This document shows positions 9,334 through 17,620 of a DNA stretch of 64,000 nucleotides, in pieces (position 1 is the first letter of the stretch; every line of letters starts with the position of its first letter). Source of the stretch: an uncultured Collinsella sp. Its GTDB lineage: Bacteria > Actinomycetota > Coriobacteriia > Coriobacteriales > Coriobacteriaceae. Made by a program: the position numbers and the translations under genes. The notes under the pieces are model-generated. The model did not search any database and was not told the origin of the DNA. It saw only the letters and a program-made list of their open reading frames with translations. The stretch is from the NCBI GenBank assembly GCA_900541745.1, contig UQLA01000009.1, forward strand, positions 21,018-85,017. The letters run 5' to 3'.

Positions 9334-9563
9334 GTGGTCAAAAAATGCCAAATATGAGTACTGTCACCAATTTAGTAGCAGCAAGTTTCCACGTTATGAG
9401 TGCCGGAAATCCCCAATTGTCCAAAAGCAAGACAACGTTATTCCCCATAGGTTCAATAAAATGGGCTCCCTAGCGATAATGAATATCGCTAGGGAGCCCA
9501 AATCTCATAAAACATATGTGACTATCTTGGCAACAGTACTCATATTTGGCGTTTTTTGACCAC
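9334..9563. repeat. 230-bp palindromic, MITE-like element
   Basis: Terminal inverted repeats of 37 bases (9334-9370 and 9527-9563) match at 34 positions; each contains GCCAAATATGAGTACTGT. Inside is a perfect 16-bp stem (9463-9478 with 9484-9499) and a five-base loop. It fills most of the gap between folD and the dipeptidase gene. There is no transposase, so it would be non-autonomous if mobile; the inner hairpin could also end folD transcription. Confidence 0.8.
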
Positions 9564-9600
9564 GAGGTATATAACCGGCCCCTCAAACAGCCCAAAACAC

Positions 9601-10455
9601 CTATTTCGATGCGCGCTCCGCCGCCTCGATCACGTGCTTGGCGAGAATCGCAGTGGTCACAGCCCCCACGCCGCCCGGCACGGGTGTGATGGCGTTAACG
9701 ATCGGCTCCGCAGCGTCAAAATCGACGTCGCCGACCAGCTTGCCGGCGGCCTCATCCCAGTTGATGCCCACATCGACGATCGTCTGGCCCTCGCGGACCG
9801 CATCCGCGCCAATCGTGCGCGCACGTCCAACCGCGGCAACAACAATGTCGGCAGAACGGCACTCGGCAGCCAAGTCGCGCGTATGCGTATGGCACGTCGT
9901 CACTGTGGCATTGCGAGCCGTAAGCATGGCGGCAACGGGACGGCCAATCACCAGCGATCGACCGACGACCACGACCTTGGTACCGTCCAGCTCAAGGCCG
10001 TAATGGTCCAGCAACGACAGCACGGCCTCGGCCGTGCAAGGAGCAAAGCCCTCGCCTCGCCCCGAAAGCGTGGTAAGCAGCGAGGCCGGCGTCATGGAGT
10101 CAACATCCTTGGCGGGATCGAGTGCCGCGGCAACTGCATCCTCGTCAAGCCCAGAGGGCAGCGGGCGAAACATCAGGCAGCCATGAACAGCGGGGTCGGC
10201 ATTGATGTCCTCGATGGCCGCCAGCAGCTCATCCTGCGAAACATCGGAGGGAAGCAATACGCGGCGAGCCTCGATGCCAACCTTCTCGCAGCGCTTGAGG
10301 GCGCCACGCTCGTAGGATAGATCGTCCTCGCGCTCGCCCACGCGAACGATGGCCAGCGTCGGCACGATGCCCCGTTCGCGCAGGGCGGCGCAGCGAGCAG
10401 CGAGTTCCTCAGTCAAAGCACGGGCCACGGGAGCACCCTTCAGCAGCTCTGCCAT
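9601..10455 (-). CDS. folD: Methylene-tetrahydrofolate dehydrogenase (FolD homologue) lacking cyclohydrolase residues
   Basis: The start ATG 10455 follows GAGGGG. The 284-residue length and the NADP-site motif GRSLVIGRPVAAML are typical of FolD, as are KDVD (116-119), PCTAEAV and the C-terminal ITPVPGGVGAVT. The catalytic pocket is altered: Tyr48 is kept, but the lysine of the YxxxK motif (E. coli K54) is Ala52, and the pocket glutamine (E. coli Q98, in VQLPLP) is Phe96 (MFRPLP). In characterised homologues that lysine is needed for cyclohydrolase but not dehydrogenase activity. I therefore infer a mainly dehydrogenase enzyme interconverting methylene- and methenyl-THF. The gene is translationally coupled to fchA, whose stop lies two bases upstream of this start. 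Confidence 0.9.
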   Translation of the reverse strand: MAELLKGAPVARALTEELAARCAALRERGIVPTLAIVRVGEREDDLSYERGALKRCEKVGIEARRVLLPSDVSQDELLAAIEDINADPAVHGCLMFRPLPSGLDEDAVAAALDPAKDVDSMTPASLLTTLSGRGEGFAPCTAEAVLSLLDHYGLELDGTKVVVVGRSLVIGRPVAAMLTARNATVTTCHTHTRDLAAECRSADIVVAAVGRARTIGADAVREGQTIVDVGINWDEAAGKLVGDVDFDAAEPIVNAITPVPGGVGAVTTAILAKHVIEAAERASK

Positions 10456-10457
10456 GG

Positions 10458-11090
10458 CTATCCCCTCTTCCTGGCGGCGTCGGCGGCGCGGCGCGCCAGC
10501 GCATCGGCGCGCGGCAGCCACGTATCCAGCAGCTCATCGCATGCCGCCTCAAGCTCCTCAGCGCGCGCCCGGTCTTTCATAGACGTGGTATTGGCAAAGA
10601 GCGTCAAACTCGCGCCCTGCATGGCAGCGCGGCAGAATACGGCGCCGCACGCCACATCGGACAGCAGTTGGCGCGAACCCTTATCGGCCATGTCCTCGAG
10701 CAGCGCCAGCGCACGACCGCACGCATCCATAATGCGGTACGGCGGCATGGCTGCCACGTGCAGTGCATCCTGAATCGCAGCCGGTCGAGCCGGATCATCG
10801 CGCGGAATACCGTACGCCGCCGACACTTGGCCGTACGCACGAACGTCCTCGGCAACCAGACCCACAAGCTCCTGAGCCAGCTCGTCTGCCTGGGCAAACG
10901 CGTGCGTCAGATCGTCCGCGCGATCGGCAAGCACGGGATTGGTCGCGCCATAGCGAGCAACCATCCCGCACAGCGAGGCACCCAGTGCTCCCACAAACGC
11001 GCTCGCGCTACCGCCGCCGGGAACCGGCTCGCGTGCAGCCAACGCCTCGGCAAAACCGCGACAGGTCTTATCCATCATCTCTTGGCTCAT
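10458..11090 (-). CDS. fchA: Cyclodeaminase/methenyl-THF cyclohydrolase family protein (FchA-like)
   Basis: The start ATG 11090 follows AGAGGTG. The 210-residue helical protein has the family hallmark PVPGGGSASA near residues 23-31 and resembles the cyclodeaminase half of FTCD and stand-alone FchA, which hydrolyses methenyl-THF to 10-formyl-THF. It precedes folD and overlaps its ribosome site, so the two should be made together. Because the adjacent FolD has lost its cyclohydrolase lysine, this protein is the likely supplier of that step. Fhs, 13 kb away, would complete the C1-folate series. A formiminoglutamate cyclodeaminase role is possible but no histidine-degradation genes are nearby. 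Confidence 0.85.
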   Translation of the reverse strand: MSQEMMDKTCRGFAEALAAREPVPGGGSASAFVGALGASLCGMVARYGATNPVLADRADDLTHAFAQADELAQELVGLVAEDVRAYGQVSAAYGIPRDDPARPAAIQDALHVAAMPPYRIMDACGRALALLEDMADKGSRQLLSDVACGAVFCRAAMQGASLTLFANTTSMKDRARAEELEAACDELLDTWLPRADALARRAADAARKRG

Positions 11091-11138
11091 CGAAACACCT
11101 CTGCCCACCGCGCCGGACACCACGGACCGCACGCATAA

Positions 11139-11180
11139 TAAAAAATGGGACAACGACGCCAGGAAGCGGTTGTCCCATTC
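11139..11180 (-). terminator. Intrinsic terminator after the 11276-12115 gene
   Basis: An 11-bp stem (11144-11154 with 11169-11179, AATGGGACAAC) has a 14-base loop and is followed on the minus strand by a run of seven T (11139-11145). Confidence 0.8.
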
Positions 11181-11275
11181 ATCGATCTTGTCCAAGTCAG
11201 TCTAGCCCATAAGACAAAGGCTGTCAGGAGCTCTGGCTATCGGCGTTTCCGATTGCCGGCTATAGGCACGGGCGC

Positions 11276-12115
11276 CTAGTCCACCTGAAACGTCGGCAGC
11301 AGCGTGTCGATAATCTTCGACCCCATGTCGCGGTTTGCAGTCGAGTACTCCAAATGCGCCGTGGCAATCGTCGAATCCGTGACGATCGTCTTTTCGTAAA
11401 TGATCGTATCGTCCTCACACCACGAGACCACGTACCAGTTGTCGCCCTCTGCGGTATAGAGGTCGGCCTTGCCCGAGGTGTCCACGTCGACGAACATCTC
11501 GTGTGCAGTTTCGTCGTTAATGTTGACGTAGCCAAACAGGTTGATTACAAAGCCCGTCTCCGGATCCTCATACCTGGCACCACTGCCGCTGGGAGTTTCT
11601 TCCATCTCAAAGCGATTGGGAATCGACATGCTATAAGGATGCATGTCATTCGTGTACGTATACACGTCGGTTAGGTAATCGTCCGAATCGCCCGAGCCGT
11701 AGTATGCCGATTCGTCCTCGGGAACGGCCTCGTCATCGGACGCCGAGGATTCCTTGGACTTGGACTTGCCGCTCTTCTTCTTTGCAGAAGAATCTTTCTC
11801 GTCCGAAGACCCGGTATCGATCACCGAAATCTGCGTGCCGGAGCTCTTTGATCCGTTGAGTACCGTAAGCGCAAACACCGTGCCGCCACCGATGAGGACC
11901 ACGGCGACACACGCCACCGCGATGACAATCGGAACTTTGCTCTTAGGCTTTTGAGGCGTGGGCGCGACCGGCGGCATCGACTGGGTCAGGCCGGGGGCAG
12001 AGGAAGGACCAGCGCCTGCAGATGCCGGCGCGGAGCCACCCGCCAGCGAGGCCCCACAGTGCGTACAAAACGTCGATCCATCAGGCACTTGCTGTCCGCA
12101 TTTTTGACAGAACAT
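11276..12115 (-). CDS. Zinc-ribbon, single-TM cell-envelope protein
   Basis: The N-terminus is a zinc ribbon (CQKCG...CTHCG, residues 3-21), then a Pro/Ala-rich linker, a membrane segment (VPIVIAVACVAVVLIGGGTVFALTV, about 65-85; given here only as a landmark) and a Lys/Ser-rich stalk. An extracellular domain of ~140 residues completes it. It belongs with many Gram-positive proteins that carry a cytoplasmic zinc ribbon before one TM helix; their function is mostly unknown. The 21932-23986 gene starts with a nearly identical ribbon (PDGSTFCT), making the two architectural paralogues. A terminator lies just downstream. The start at 12115 is supported mainly by the ribbon; its ribosome site is weak. 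Confidence 0.8.
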   Translation of the reverse strand: MFCQKCGQQVPDGSTFCTHCGASLAGGSAPASAGAGPSSAPGLTQSMPPVAPTPQKPKSKVPIVIAVACVAVVLIGGGTVFALTVLNGSKSSGTQISVIDTGSSDEKDSSAKKKSGKSKSKESSASDDEAVPEDESAYYGSGDSDDYLTDVYTYTNDMHPYSMSIPNRFEMEETPSGSGARYEDPETGFVINLFGYVNINDETAHEMFVDVDTSGKADLYTAEGDNWYVVSWCEDDTIIYEKTIVTDSTIATAHLEYSTANRDMGSKIIDTLLPTFQVD

Positions 12116-12472
12116 CGTTCGACCTTTCGTGGTTTAGCTTTTGTCACAGCCAAGTCTAAAACCTTAAGCCGGCATCGCTGTTGCGCAACATTGGGAGCAT
12201 CAACCAAGCCGCACGCTTGCCCAGCGCCAGGCCCACCTTGCGGCAAGCCCGCACACGTAAACATGGGACATATGGCCCACCTTTCGAGACTCCCCAGCAG
12301 CGCAAACTGGGGCATACAAGGCTCCACCCGCATCCGCGCCCGCGCATATTGCCACTTAACGGCGCAAATCCGGCCCCCAGAATGGGACACATGGCCCACC
12401 TGAACGAGCCGCTCGCGCGTACAGTAAAGGCAGGTAATCCATGGGCGGTTACAGATCGAGGAGGACACGACC
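12116..12472. other. Intergenic region with a pair of 20-base direct repeats
   Basis: No gene is seen in this 357-base gap between divergent genes. It contains ATGGGACATATGGCCCACCT at 12263-12282 and the same sequence with one change at 12382-12401, plus a small CCCCAG/CTGGGG hairpin between them. The repeats could be regulator sites for the lipoprotein gene at 12473 or the divergent zinc-ribbon gene. Confidence 0.5.
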
Positions 12473-13066
12473 ATGAAAAAGAAGGCCTTTGCGATTCTCA
12501 CCCTCTGCATCAGTCTCTTTGCCGCAGTTGCCCTGGTGGGCTGCGGTGGCAGCGGCGGCGCTACCGGAAGTGGCGGTGGCGGCGGAGCAGAAAAACCAGC
12601 CGTGGATATGAGGACCGACTTCATTTGGTTTAAGGTCGAAGTCCCCGAGGGCGTCGAAATCACGGACGTCGCAGGCGATACCGCCGACAGGGCCCAGTTT
12701 AAGTTCACCAAGAGCGAGCATGCCAGCGACCGCTTCATCCCCGTCTTCGATCCTGACAAGAACGCCGATGAACTGTTTGACTACGAGGCAAAGTGGAAGG
12801 CCAACTCCGGATGGACCGAGAGCGATCCCGTTAAGTACAACGGCAAGACCTGGCGCAGCGCCTACTTTACGCACTCGGGCGGCGTGACGACCGAGTACTT
12901 CACTGACGTTGACGGCGGCAGTGTGTACGTGCGTATCGACAATGTCGAGGAGCACAAGGACGCCGTCGAGACCATGATGAAGTCACTGGAGTTTGCCGAC
13001 GACATCGCCGAGGCCAAGACCGAGGCCATGGACGTTAAGCTCGAGGATATCGAGATCAAGCGCTAA
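12473..13066 (+). CDS. Small lipoprotein of unknown function
   Basis: The start ATG 12473 follows GAGGAGG. The N-terminus is a classical lipoprotein signal (KKKAFAIL..., lipobox LVGC with the lipidated Cys at residue 24), followed by a Gly/Ser-rich linker. The ~165-residue mature domain is acidic and rich in Asp, Glu and Trp, with an internal TYFTHSGG-like strand region and no recognised motif. It would be anchored to the outer face of the membrane. The gene is alone on its strand, between the divergent zinc-ribbon gene and a terminator. I do not recognise a family. Confidence 0.8.
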   Translation: MKKKAFAILTLCISLFAAVALVGCGGSGGATGSGGGGGAEKPAVDMRTDFIWFKVEVPEGVEITDVAGDTADRAQFKFTKSEHASDRFIPVFDPDKNADELFDYEAKWKANSGWTESDPVKYNGKTWRSAYFTHSGGVTTEYFTDVDGGSVYVRIDNVEEHKDAVETMMKSLEFADDIAEAKTEAMDVKLEDIEIKR

Positions 13067-13138
13067 GCGACTGGCGAGCACAACGGGAAACACGGACGCA
13101 GTGCAAACAAGCGACGGTATCCCAGCGCTTCGTACCCA

Positions 13139-13172
13139 GGGAGGGCCGGTAAGCCGACCCTCCCCATTCTTA
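13139..13172 (+). terminator. Terminator of the lipoprotein gene
   Basis: An 11-base GC-rich stem (13139-13149 with 13154-13164, one mismatch) with a four-base loop is followed by ATTCTTAT. Confidence 0.65.
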
Positions 13173-13373
13173 TGCCGGTAGCCGACGAACGCGAGGACGC
13201 CGGACGCCGGAACCGCCCCAAATGTGGCAACAGTGCGAACACGACAAACACCCCAACACGTCCGCCCGCCGATTTATAGCGCCGCGCAGGCAATTTAAAC
13301 CGGCGTCTTTAAACATCTGGGCAGTATAGTGACCAAAACAAGTGCATAGCCGCACCCTGCGAACGGAGGAGAT

Positions 13374-15857
13374 ATGACCGAACACCACGCCATCAGTCGC
13401 CGAGCGTTTACGCTGGGCCTTGGACTCGCCGCGTTGTCGCCGCTGGCAAGCCTGCCCGAAACCGCAGCGCCGGGCATTCCCCTGCGAGCGGCATTTGCAG
13501 ACAACACACCCGCACCGTCGGACAGCCTCGACAATTTCGTCATTCGCCTTCGCCCCGCGGGCTATTTTCGCACCGCGAGCGTCAACCAAGACGGCAACGT
13601 TCGCGGCAACGTCTGCCACCTGTTTAACGACGGCACGTCCAGCAAGCTCATCCTTGAGAACGTAACGACCAAGAATGACGATACAAACTGGTATGCTATC
13701 CGCACCTTGCTCAATTTCGAAGAGCATAAAAAGACGGGCTACAGCATTTGGTCGGTCGACGACGACTCGGACAAAGATGGAAAGGTCATCCACGTATGGG
13801 GCGGCGAGTATGACAACAAGCCCAGCCGCGCTTTTGCGTTCGAGCGTCAATCAAACGGAACCTATATCATCCGAGACCGCACGGTCGAGAAAGAAACCGA
13901 GAAAAAAGACATTAAGTACCTGGCAATAGAATCGAACGGCAAAGACCAGGACAACAATAAGATCTGCCATAAGAGTAAGAGCATTCCGTGGGAGCTAGAA
14001 CTTGTCGGTTACGACATGGGCAAGATCAATACCACAGTTAGAAGTATCGACTGGACCACGTATAGCAGCTACGTCGACGGACCATGCTGGATGAAATACG
14101 TCGACGACAACAAGTACCTCGACGAGCTAAGTATCCCGGGCACGCATGATTCGGGCACCTGCAGCGTGGACAACGACACCGAGCCCCAATCCTCACAAGC
14201 AAAGTGCCAGCAGGATTACATCCCCACGCAGTTGCTCGAAGGCATTCGCTATTTTGATATCCGACTCGGAAGGAACGACGAGAACGGCGACCCCGGTATC
14301 GACCATGGAAGATGCTACCTGCTCAAAAAAGACGGGGGCTTTATGCATCTCTCCAATGTCATCGACTACTTCAAAACATTTTTGAACGAAAACCCGTCAG
14401 AAGCGCTCATCATGCTTGCGTCACGAGGCAACGACGAGGCTACCGACGAAAGCGTTACGACGGCTTTCGCCAAGGTTATGCACGATAATCCCGATCTGTT
14501 CTACACGTCGAGCCGAATCCCCACACTGAACGAGGTGCGCGGAAAGATCGTCCTGCTGCGTCGATTTGTACTCGCCGGCAACAGCGTAAGCGGCCACACG
14601 TGGGGCCTCGATCTCACCCAATGGGACGACAAAATCAAGGCGCATTCCGGGCAGTCGATGTGCCTCGTCCAAGACGCGCGAGGCTTTGAGACTACGGGCA
14701 ATGCGGGCGACAAAGAGCCCTATTGCACCAAGGTATACGCCCAGGACCATTTTGAATGCACCGGAACCGACAAGACTAGCTGGGTCGATATGGCGCTGCG
14801 AGAGACGACCAATCTCACGCGCAACAAGGTGGACGTCGAGGACAATGATGGCGCCAAGGTGCAAGTCCTGGAACGCTGCTGGTCTATCAACTACACCAGT
14901 TGCACGAATTACAAACAAGGAAGCAATCCTTTTACCGCGTCGCGAGTGGTCAACGAGCATCTGTACAAGAGCCAGTACATCAATCCCAGCGGCAGCGATA
15001 AAACAAAGTCAGATTGCCTCAAGCACGTTGGCATTATCGCGTCCGACTTTGTCGATTCGGCACTGGCCCGGAGCATCTACCAACGCAATTACGACGCGAA
15101 GCACAAGCCAACAGTTTCATGCTGCCTCCCGGACCGCATGCACATGACGTATGGAGACTCGCTGAGCGATGCCTCGCTCCAAGATGGCAAGACCGTTGGC
15201 GAGGGCCATTTCCGCCTTGTCGACAGCAGCAACGTACTCAACGTGGCGGCTTCGGGCCATGCGTTTGCCATCGAATATGTGGATGTCGATGCCCTGGGCA
15301 ACGAGACCGCTACGGGGCTGCAGGGCTTTGTGCCCATCGATATCGATCCACGCGCGCTGACGCCCCATTTTGAGGGACTCGAAGGCCTTAAGGCCGGCGA
15401 AGACGTGCGCGCCAAGGTCACGGCGCCGCTCGACGGCAAGCTCGAAACCGATGCCTGTGCGGCCCAGCTCGAATTTGTGCACGACGCGAACGGCGCTCCG
15501 GGCGCGGCAATGGCCGAAGGCGAAACATTTGCCGCAGGAACGTATTGGGTGCGTGCGAAAGGCCTGTTGGGCGACGCGGCGCAAAACTACACGCTTGCCA
15601 CCGACGGAGCCGCAAGCTTTACTGTAGCGGCCTCGGACAGTGCAGGCGGCGCCGGCGCCGGCACTGGCGCCAACGTGGGCAGCGCTGATAAGAACGGCAA
15701 GGGCAACAAGGGCAAGGGCTCGGGCGGAAAGCTCGCCGACACGGGCGACGGCTCTGGCATCGCCGCCGGGCTCGCCGCTGCCGCCGTGGCGACGACGGTC
15801 GCCGGCACGGCAATGCTTGCCAATGACCGCGAGGACAATGGAGACGTTGACGAATAG
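13374..15857 (+). CDS. Secreted, cell-wall-anchored PI-PLC-like phospholipase
   Basis: The start ATG 13374 follows GGAGGAG. The N-terminus (SRRAFTLGLGLAAL) looks like a Tat-type signal. A ~170-residue domain of unknown fold follows, possibly lectin-like. The PI-PLC X domain begins near residue 238 with IPGTHDSG (H258), IRYFDIRLG (291-299) and IDHGRCY (H311), the two histidines and the metal/inositol-binding residues expected of bacterial PI-PLC. A C-terminal Ig-like/low-complexity region ends in LADTG (787-791), a hydrophobic stretch and an acidic tail, which reads as a sortase signal with LADTG in place of LPXTG. The protein should act on phosphoinositide or GPI-type substrates at the cell surface; host lipids are a plausible target in a gut organism, but that is inference. 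Confidence 0.88.
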   Translation: MTEHHAISRRAFTLGLGLAALSPLASLPETAAPGIPLRAAFADNTPAPSDSLDNFVIRLRPAGYFRTASVNQDGNVRGNVCHLFNDGTSSKLILENVTTKNDDTNWYAIRTLLNFEEHKKTGYSIWSVDDDSDKDGKVIHVWGGEYDNKPSRAFAFERQSNGTYIIRDRTVEKETEKKDIKYLAIESNGKDQDNNKICHKSKSIPWELELVGYDMGKINTTVRSIDWTTYSSYVDGPCWMKYVDDNKYLDELSIPGTHDSGTCSVDNDTEPQSSQAKCQQDYIPTQLLEGIRYFDIRLGRNDENGDPGIDHGRCYLLKKDGGFMHLSNVIDYFKTFLNENPSEALIMLASRGNDEATDESVTTAFAKVMHDNPDLFYTSSRIPTLNEVRGKIVLLRRFVLAGNSVSGHTWGLDLTQWDDKIKAHSGQSMCLVQDARGFETTGNAGDKEPYCTKVYAQDHFECTGTDKTSWVDMALRETTNLTRNKVDVEDNDGAKVQVLERCWSINYTSCTNYKQGSNPFTASRVVNEHLYKSQYINPSGSDKTKSDCLKHVGIIASDFVDSALARSIYQRNYDAKHKPTVSCCLPDRMHMTYGDSLSDASLQDGKTVGEGHFRLVDSSNVLNVAASGHAFAIEYVDVDALGNETATGLQGFVPIDIDPRALTPHFEGLEGLKAGEDVRAKVTAPLDGKLETDACAAQLEFVHDANGAPGAAMAEGETFAAGTYWVRAKGLLGDAAQNYTLATDGAASFTVAASDSAGGAGAGTGANVGSADKNGKGNKGKGSGGKLADTGDGSGIAAGLAAAAVATTVAGTAMLANDREDNGDVDE

Positions 15858-15892
15858 GCCAGCCGGCCCTTTTGGACACATCGATTTGATTG

Positions 15893-15927
15893 GGGGGCGC
15901 AGAATACCGTTCTGCGCCCCTATTTTT
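15893..15927 (+). terminator. Terminator of the phospholipase gene
   Basis: A perfect 11-bp stem GGGGCGCAGAA (15894-15904 with 15910-15920) and five-base loop is followed by TATTTTT. Confidence 0.9.
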
Positions 15928-16018
15928 GACATGAAGGAGCAACGCCTCGCAGGTTGAACGACCAGCCACCGTGCCGCCAGATGCGCGGGCGTAAGTCTGG
16001 CCCGAACGCCGACGTCGG

Positions 16019-16288
16019 CTACATCACCATGTTCAGCGCGTTCACAAATTCCTGGGCCTTCGCACGGCTACTCAGGCTAAAGACACAGGCAGTCAACAAT
16101 CTGTTGCGCAGAAAAACGTCGCGGCCCTTGATCCTGTTGACTCCCGTGATGTCCTTAAGGTAGACAATCTCGATATGCTTGCCGCCGAAAGTACCATTCT
16201 TGAGCACCTCGATACGGTTAGGCTAGATCTTGACGTCTTTAAACATGCCCGAACCTTTGTCCTGGAACAACAAGGTGCTGTTGTCCAT
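16019..16288 (-). pseudogene. PH-like (DUF4429-type) small protein gene with an internal amber codon
   Basis: From ATG 16288, preceded by GGAG, the frame reads MDNSTLLFQDKGSGMFKDVKI, then TAG at 16223-16225 (codon 22), then PNRIEVLKNGTFGG and on to a stop at 16019, 90 codons in all. Both sides of the amber codon belong to one pattern known from bacterial PH-like domains: a kG-G-hhh--nrIeI segment, an Ile-rich 'IV.LKDITGV' strand, and a C-terminal helix (AKAQEFVNALN). The stop therefore looks like a recent point mutation, a sequencing error or, least likely, readthrough. A shorter product could begin at GTG 16195 (VLKNGTF). Function unknown. Confidence 0.7.
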
Positions 16289-16491
16289 GCGTGTCACTCC
16301 CATGGGGTTCGCTAAAACTGCCTCTATGGTCACATTTTAGTCACTTCGGGAATCCTGCACGAAGGCGCTAGGCGACATTGAAATTCGAGTCCGCGCGAGG
16401 CTTTAAGATAGACATGATCAGCCGCATCGATGCGACTGGCAATGCTTCTAGGAGTACGCCTCGTATTATTCGCCATTAGAGGAGGCCTTAC
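16289..16491. other. Promoter region between the PH-like pseudogene and the HicB-like gene
   Basis: I see no gene in these 203 bases between divergent genes. A ribosome site (GAGGAGG) lies just before 16492. A clear -35/-10 pair could not be chosen. Confidence 0.4.
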
Positions 16492-16944
16492 ATGCTTTAC
16501 GTATGGGAATTCGAGTTCTTTGATTCGGACGGCGTTGTCGACGCTGTGCCATGTGGCTCGCTGGGCGGAGGGGGAACGTTTGGCTCCGACCTAAACGACG
16601 CTGTCGAAAGCGCCGCTGATTTTCTCGCATGTATGGTCGACGATCACCTTATGGGCGGCGTCGATCTTCCCGCGCCGGACTTTGGACACCAGCCACAACA
16701 CGGCGGCAAGATTATCGCCGTGGCCGTCAGCCGCGAGCTCGGCGACATCCCCGCCGTCACCGCAGCGGATGCCGCACGTATGCTTGGCGTTAGCACGGCA
16801 AGGGTATCGCAACTGATAAATGCTGGGCTGCTGGATTCTTGGAAGGACGGCACCAAGCGCATGGTGTCCAAAACTTCCATCGAGGCACGACTCACCGACG
16901 CACCAAAGGCAGGGCGCCCCAAAGAGGTCCCTATTGCCGTATAA
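16492..16944 (+). CDS. HicB-like protein with a C-terminal HTH domain
   Basis: The start ATG 16492 follows GGAGG. Residues 1-~65 have the HicB/RNase-H-like pattern (a strand pair ending in a Gly-rich turn, a helix NDAVESAADFLACMV, and a closing VDLPAP). Residues ~95-140 form a helix-turn-helix (AADAARMLGVSTARVSQLIN) of the MerR/excisionase type. HicB proteins are antitoxins that inhibit HicA RNases and repress their own operon. No hicA-like gene is adjacent, so this is an orphan antitoxin or a stand-alone regulator. Its HTH is strikingly like the one fused to the HipA-like kinase at 51582-52955. Confidence 0.75.
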   Translation: MLYVWEFEFFDSDGVVDAVPCGSLGGGGTFGSDLNDAVESAADFLACMVDDHLMGGVDLPAPDFGHQPQHGGKIIAVAVSRELGDIPAVTAADAARMLGVSTARVSQLINAGLLDSWKDGTKRMVSKTSIEARLTDAPKAGRPKEVPIAV

Positions 16945-17038
16945 GGCGAGGCTACTGCGCACTTTTATTCCACACGATGTTTTCTGCCTGGTATAAACAA
17001 GTTCAATAACAGAAAGCAAATCCAACCATCGTGTCTAA

Positions 17039-17506
17039 TTACGAAAGGATTTTCGCCTTTTCTGCAGCAAACTCTTCCTCGGTAAGTACTCCACTATCAC
17101 GCAGCGCTGCAAGTCTCTCGGGCCTTGCAACTACATCACCACTATCCACCAGCGTCTCAATAGTCTGTGAAACCTGCGGATACTGCTCGAGCTCCTTCGA
17201 TAGGGCATCGACTATCTCGGCAATATTCTTTGCATTTTTGCCCCCGTTTAATACGTTTGTCCTGACCTTAGATGACGAGTTGACAGTAACGCCAGATCCG
17301 CCTTCAACTGGAACAACCGAAATACTGATATTTTCACCCCAGGACCAAAGGCTCATACCAATCTCGGCTGCAACTGTTCTTGTTGCGGGCGATGCGCTAT
17401 CAACTTTTACTTTAGGCAGCTTTTCCATAGCTGCCTTCAAGGCATTAAACGTGTCGTCAGGAGAATACGGTACCTGAATCTGAAGCTGCTGATCCGCAAA
17501 ACCCAT
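17039..17506 (-). CDS. SHOCT-domain protein of unknown function
   Basis: The start ATG 17506 follows GGAGG. The first ~105 residues form an alpha/beta domain beginning with a hydrophobic strand (LQIQVPYSPDDTFNAL), of a type often seen in proteins that handle lipids or sense cell-envelope state. The C-terminus (RLAALRDSGVLTEEEFAAEK) is a textbook SHOCT motif, a short helical hairpin often found at the ends of such proteins. No signal or TM segment is visible. It converges with the HicB-like gene and is followed on the same strand by no close partner. Confidence 0.75.
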   Translation of the reverse strand: MGFADQQLQIQVPYSPDDTFNALKAAMEKLPKVKVDSASPATRTVAAEIGMSLWSWGENISISVVPVEGGSGVTVNSSSKVRTNVLNGGKNAKNIAEIVDALSKELEQYPQVSQTIETLVDSGDVVARPERLAALRDSGVLTEEEFAAEKAKILS

Positions 17507-17620
17507 AATCCGGCCTCCGCTTCTACAAGATTAAGGCTATCGGCAATGGTAGCACGTTCCCAGCACTTTTAAATTCATCTAATGACCTTGTGATGCAGCC
17601 CGACACCCCAGCACTACTCC

